Below are positions 13,320 to 15,009 of a DNA stretch of 15,009 nucleotides, piece after piece (positions within the stretch are counted from its first letter, which is position 1; each line of letters starts with the position of its first letter). Source of the DNA: Oscillospiraceae bacterium (GTDB lineage Bacteria; Bacillota; Clostridia; Oscillospirales; Ruminococcaceae); contig JAFQBO010000089.1 of NCBI GenBank assembly GCA_017416665.1, positions 1 through 15,009 of the forward strand. Direction: 5' to 3'. Position numbers and translations under genes: made by a program. The notes below the pieces were generated by a model that saw only the letters and a program-made list of their open reading frames with translations, did not search any database and was not told the DNA's origin.

Positions 13320-15009
13320 TTGGAAAACAATCAGACAAAACCGTCAGGAGAAATCAAAAGAAGATTTTTCAAGCGAAATGACAAAAATGCAAAGGACAAC
13401 AACGATTCACGCAAGAATTATGGTTACTCAAAATCTTCATTCAAACAGAAGAAGGAACCCAGAAGAACTCCTGTAAAAATCATACCACTGGGCGGTCTTA
13501 ATGAAATCGGCAAGAACATGACCGTTATCGAATGTTCAAATGATATTTTCATCATCGACTGCGGACTTGCGTTCCCTGACTCGGAAATGCCGGGTGTTGA
13601 TATTGTAATTCCTGATTTCACATACATTGAAAAGAACAAGGAAAAAGTAAGAGGTATCGTTCTTACACACGGACACGAAGACCATATCGGCGGACTTGCA
13701 TATCTTCTTAAAAAAATAAACGTTCCTATTTACGGTACAAAGCTTACTCTTGCACTTGTTGACGGAAAACTCAAGGAGCATGGTCTTTCAGGCAAGGTAA
13801 ATCTTGTTGTTACAGAACCAAGAAGAACAATAAAAATGGGCTGTATGGCTGTTGAATTTATAAAGGTAAACCACTCTATCCCTGATGCTGTCGGAATGGC
13901 AATTCACACACCTGCCGGTGTTATCGTCCATACAGGTGACTTCAAGGTTGACTACAGTCCTATAAACGGCGAAATTATCGATCTTACACGTTTCGGCGAA
14001 CTCGGAAGCAAAGGCGTACTTGCCCTGATGGCAGACTCAACCAATGCAGAACGTCCGGGCTACACACAGTCTGAAAAAACTGTAGGCGAATCATTTGAAA
14101 AGCTTTTTGCAAAGGGCGAAGGCAAGAGAATTATCATTGCGACATTCTCCTCAAATATTCACAGAATACAGCAGATTATCGACTGTGCATCACGCTACGG
14201 CAGAAAGGTTGCCGTATTCGGAAGAAGCATGATAAATGTTATCACAACGGCAATAGAACTCGGTTATCTCAATGTACCAAAGGGCGTTCTCATCGACATC
14301 GACATGATGAACCGCTACGACGCATCTGAAATTGTCCTTATCACAACAGGCAGTCAGGGCGAACCTATGTCGGCACTCACAAGAATGGCAATGAACGACC
14401 ACAAGAAGGTCAACATCACTCCTATGGACTTCATCATTATTTCGGCAACACCTATTCCGGGTAATGAAAAGTATGTAACAAGAGTTGTAAACGAGCTTAT
14501 GAAATCGGGTGCTGAGGTTGTATATGAAGCCATGTACGAGGTTCACGTTTCAGGTCACGCCTGCCGTGAAGAACTCAAGCTTATCCAGGCTCTTACAAAA
14601 CCAAAGTTCTTTATTCCTGTACACGGCGAATACAAGCATCTCAAAAAACATGCTGAAATCGCACTTGAACTCGGTATGCCGCCTGAAAACATCATTATCG
14701 GCGAAATAGGAAATGTTATTGAAACAGACGGCACAAAAATCAATGTTGTTTCACAGGTTCCTGCCGGCAAGGTACTGGTTGATGGTCTCGGTGTCGGTGA
14801 CGTAGGTTCTATCGTGCTCCGTGACAGAAAGCATCTTGCGCAGGACGGACTTATCATAGTTGTCATCGGTATTGAAAAAGCGTCAAATACCATTGTTTCA
14901 GGCCCTGACATTATCTCAAGAGGATTTGTTTATGTAAGGGAATCAGAAGAACTTATAGACAACGCAAAATCTGTTCTGACAAATACTCTTGAAAGCTGTC
15001 ACACACAGG
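13320..15009 (+). CDS. rnj: Ribonuclease J (partial, runs off the right edge)
   Basis: 563 codons are present. The metallo-beta-lactamase domain starts VKIIPLGGLNEIGKNM (about 52-67) and contains the HxHxDH zinc motif LTHGHEDHIGG (H117, H119, D121, H122), VNHSIPDAVG (H185) and HTGDFKVD (D207). The beta-CASP part includes ADSTNAERPG and ATFSSNIHR, and PVHGEYKHL follows further on. RNase J acts in the cytosol as a 5' exo- and endoribonuclease in mRNA decay and rRNA maturation. The start must be the TTG at 13320-13322: AGAGG lies 6 bases upstream, an in-frame TAA lies just before it, and the next in-frame ATG would cut into the catalytic domain. The first 50 residues form a basic, Asn-rich, probably disordered extension absent from the shortest homologues. 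The C-terminal domain is cut off. Confidence 0.97.
   Translation, partial: MENNQTKPSGEIKRRFFKRNDKNAKDNNDSRKNYGYSKSSFKQKKEPRRTPVKIIPLGGLNEIGKNMTVIECSNDIFIIDCGLAFPDSEMPGVDIVIPDFTYIEKNKEKVRGIVLTHGHEDHIGGLAYLLKKINVPIYGTKLTLALVDGKLKEHGLSGKVNLVVTEPRRTIKMGCMAVEFIKVNHSIPDAVGMAIHTPAGVIVHTGDFKVDYSPINGEIIDLTRFGELGSKGVLALMADSTNAERPGYTQSEKTVGESFEKLFAKGEGKRIIIATFSSNIHRIQQIIDCASRYGRKVAVFGRSMINVITTAIELGYLNVPKGVLIDIDMMNRYDASEIVLITTGSQGEPMSALTRMAMNDHKKVNITPMDFIIISATPIPGNEKYVTRVVNELMKSGAEVVYEAMYEVHVSGHACREELKLIQALTKPKFFIPVHGEYKHLKKHAEIALELGMPPENIIIGEIGNVIETDGTKINVVSQVPAGKVLVDGLGVGDVGSIVLRDRKHLAQDGLIIVVIGIEKASNTIVSGPDIISRGFVYVRESEELIDNAKSVLTNTLESCHTQ

Noticed and set aside
14190..14911. Two minus-strand ORFs of 118 codons each opposite RNase J
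   Set aside because: They are antisense to a strongly conserved coding region, their sequence is rich in Cys/His/Ser without domain pattern, and they lack ribosome sites.

Overview
The window looks like chromosomal core DNA from a low-GC Gram-positive anaerobe, most likely a Clostridia/Ruminococcus-type (Oscillospiraceae) genome. Three things point that way: the Firmicutes gene order miaB - YlbF/YmcA-family gene - mutS - mutL (compare ymcB-ymcA-cotE-mutS-mutL in Bacillus subtilis), a MutL that carries its own endonuclease motif, and an RNase J gene. Intergenic DNA is AT-rich and full of palindromes. The taxonomic call is inference from gene content; no 16S or marker search was possible.

Positions 1-8945 hold a minus-strand block, read right to left: mtnN, miaB, a YlbF/YmcA-family gene with a cysteine-rich tail, mutS, a DUF4303-like gene, a degenerate HPr-like gene, mutL and the first 48 codons of miaA. 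It starts from a clear sigma-A-type promoter at 9011-9039. Its themes are tRNA A37 modification (MiaA makes i6A, MiaB makes ms2i6A), mismatch repair (MutS/MutL) and clean-up of SAM by-products (MtnN). Two accessory genes interrupt the usual mutS-mutL adjacency, and a near-identical direct repeat of about 160 bp brackets one of them.

Positions 8946-9397 contain no gene. They hold the mtnN promoter and a run of at least seven consecutive hairpins (9107-9330). Positions 9398-11322 hold a two-gene minus-strand operon of bacterial PH-domain (DUF304) membrane proteins resembling YdbS/YdbT, with its own extended -10 promoter. A compact palindromic element with inverted termini (about 11398-11537) separates it from a divergent plus-strand alanine/glycine:cation symporter gene (11583-12899).

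Positions 12900-15009 hold a strong plus-strand promoter, an unusually long leader of about 330 nt with several small stems and a possible small ORF, and an RNase J gene that starts at TTG and runs off the right edge.

No CRISPR array, tRNA, rRNA, phage gene or transposase was seen. The most interesting signals are the repeat-bracketed DUF4303 cassette inside the mutS-mutL operon, the HPr-like protein without either phosphorylation residue, the hairpin array, the MITE-like element and the long RNase J leader.
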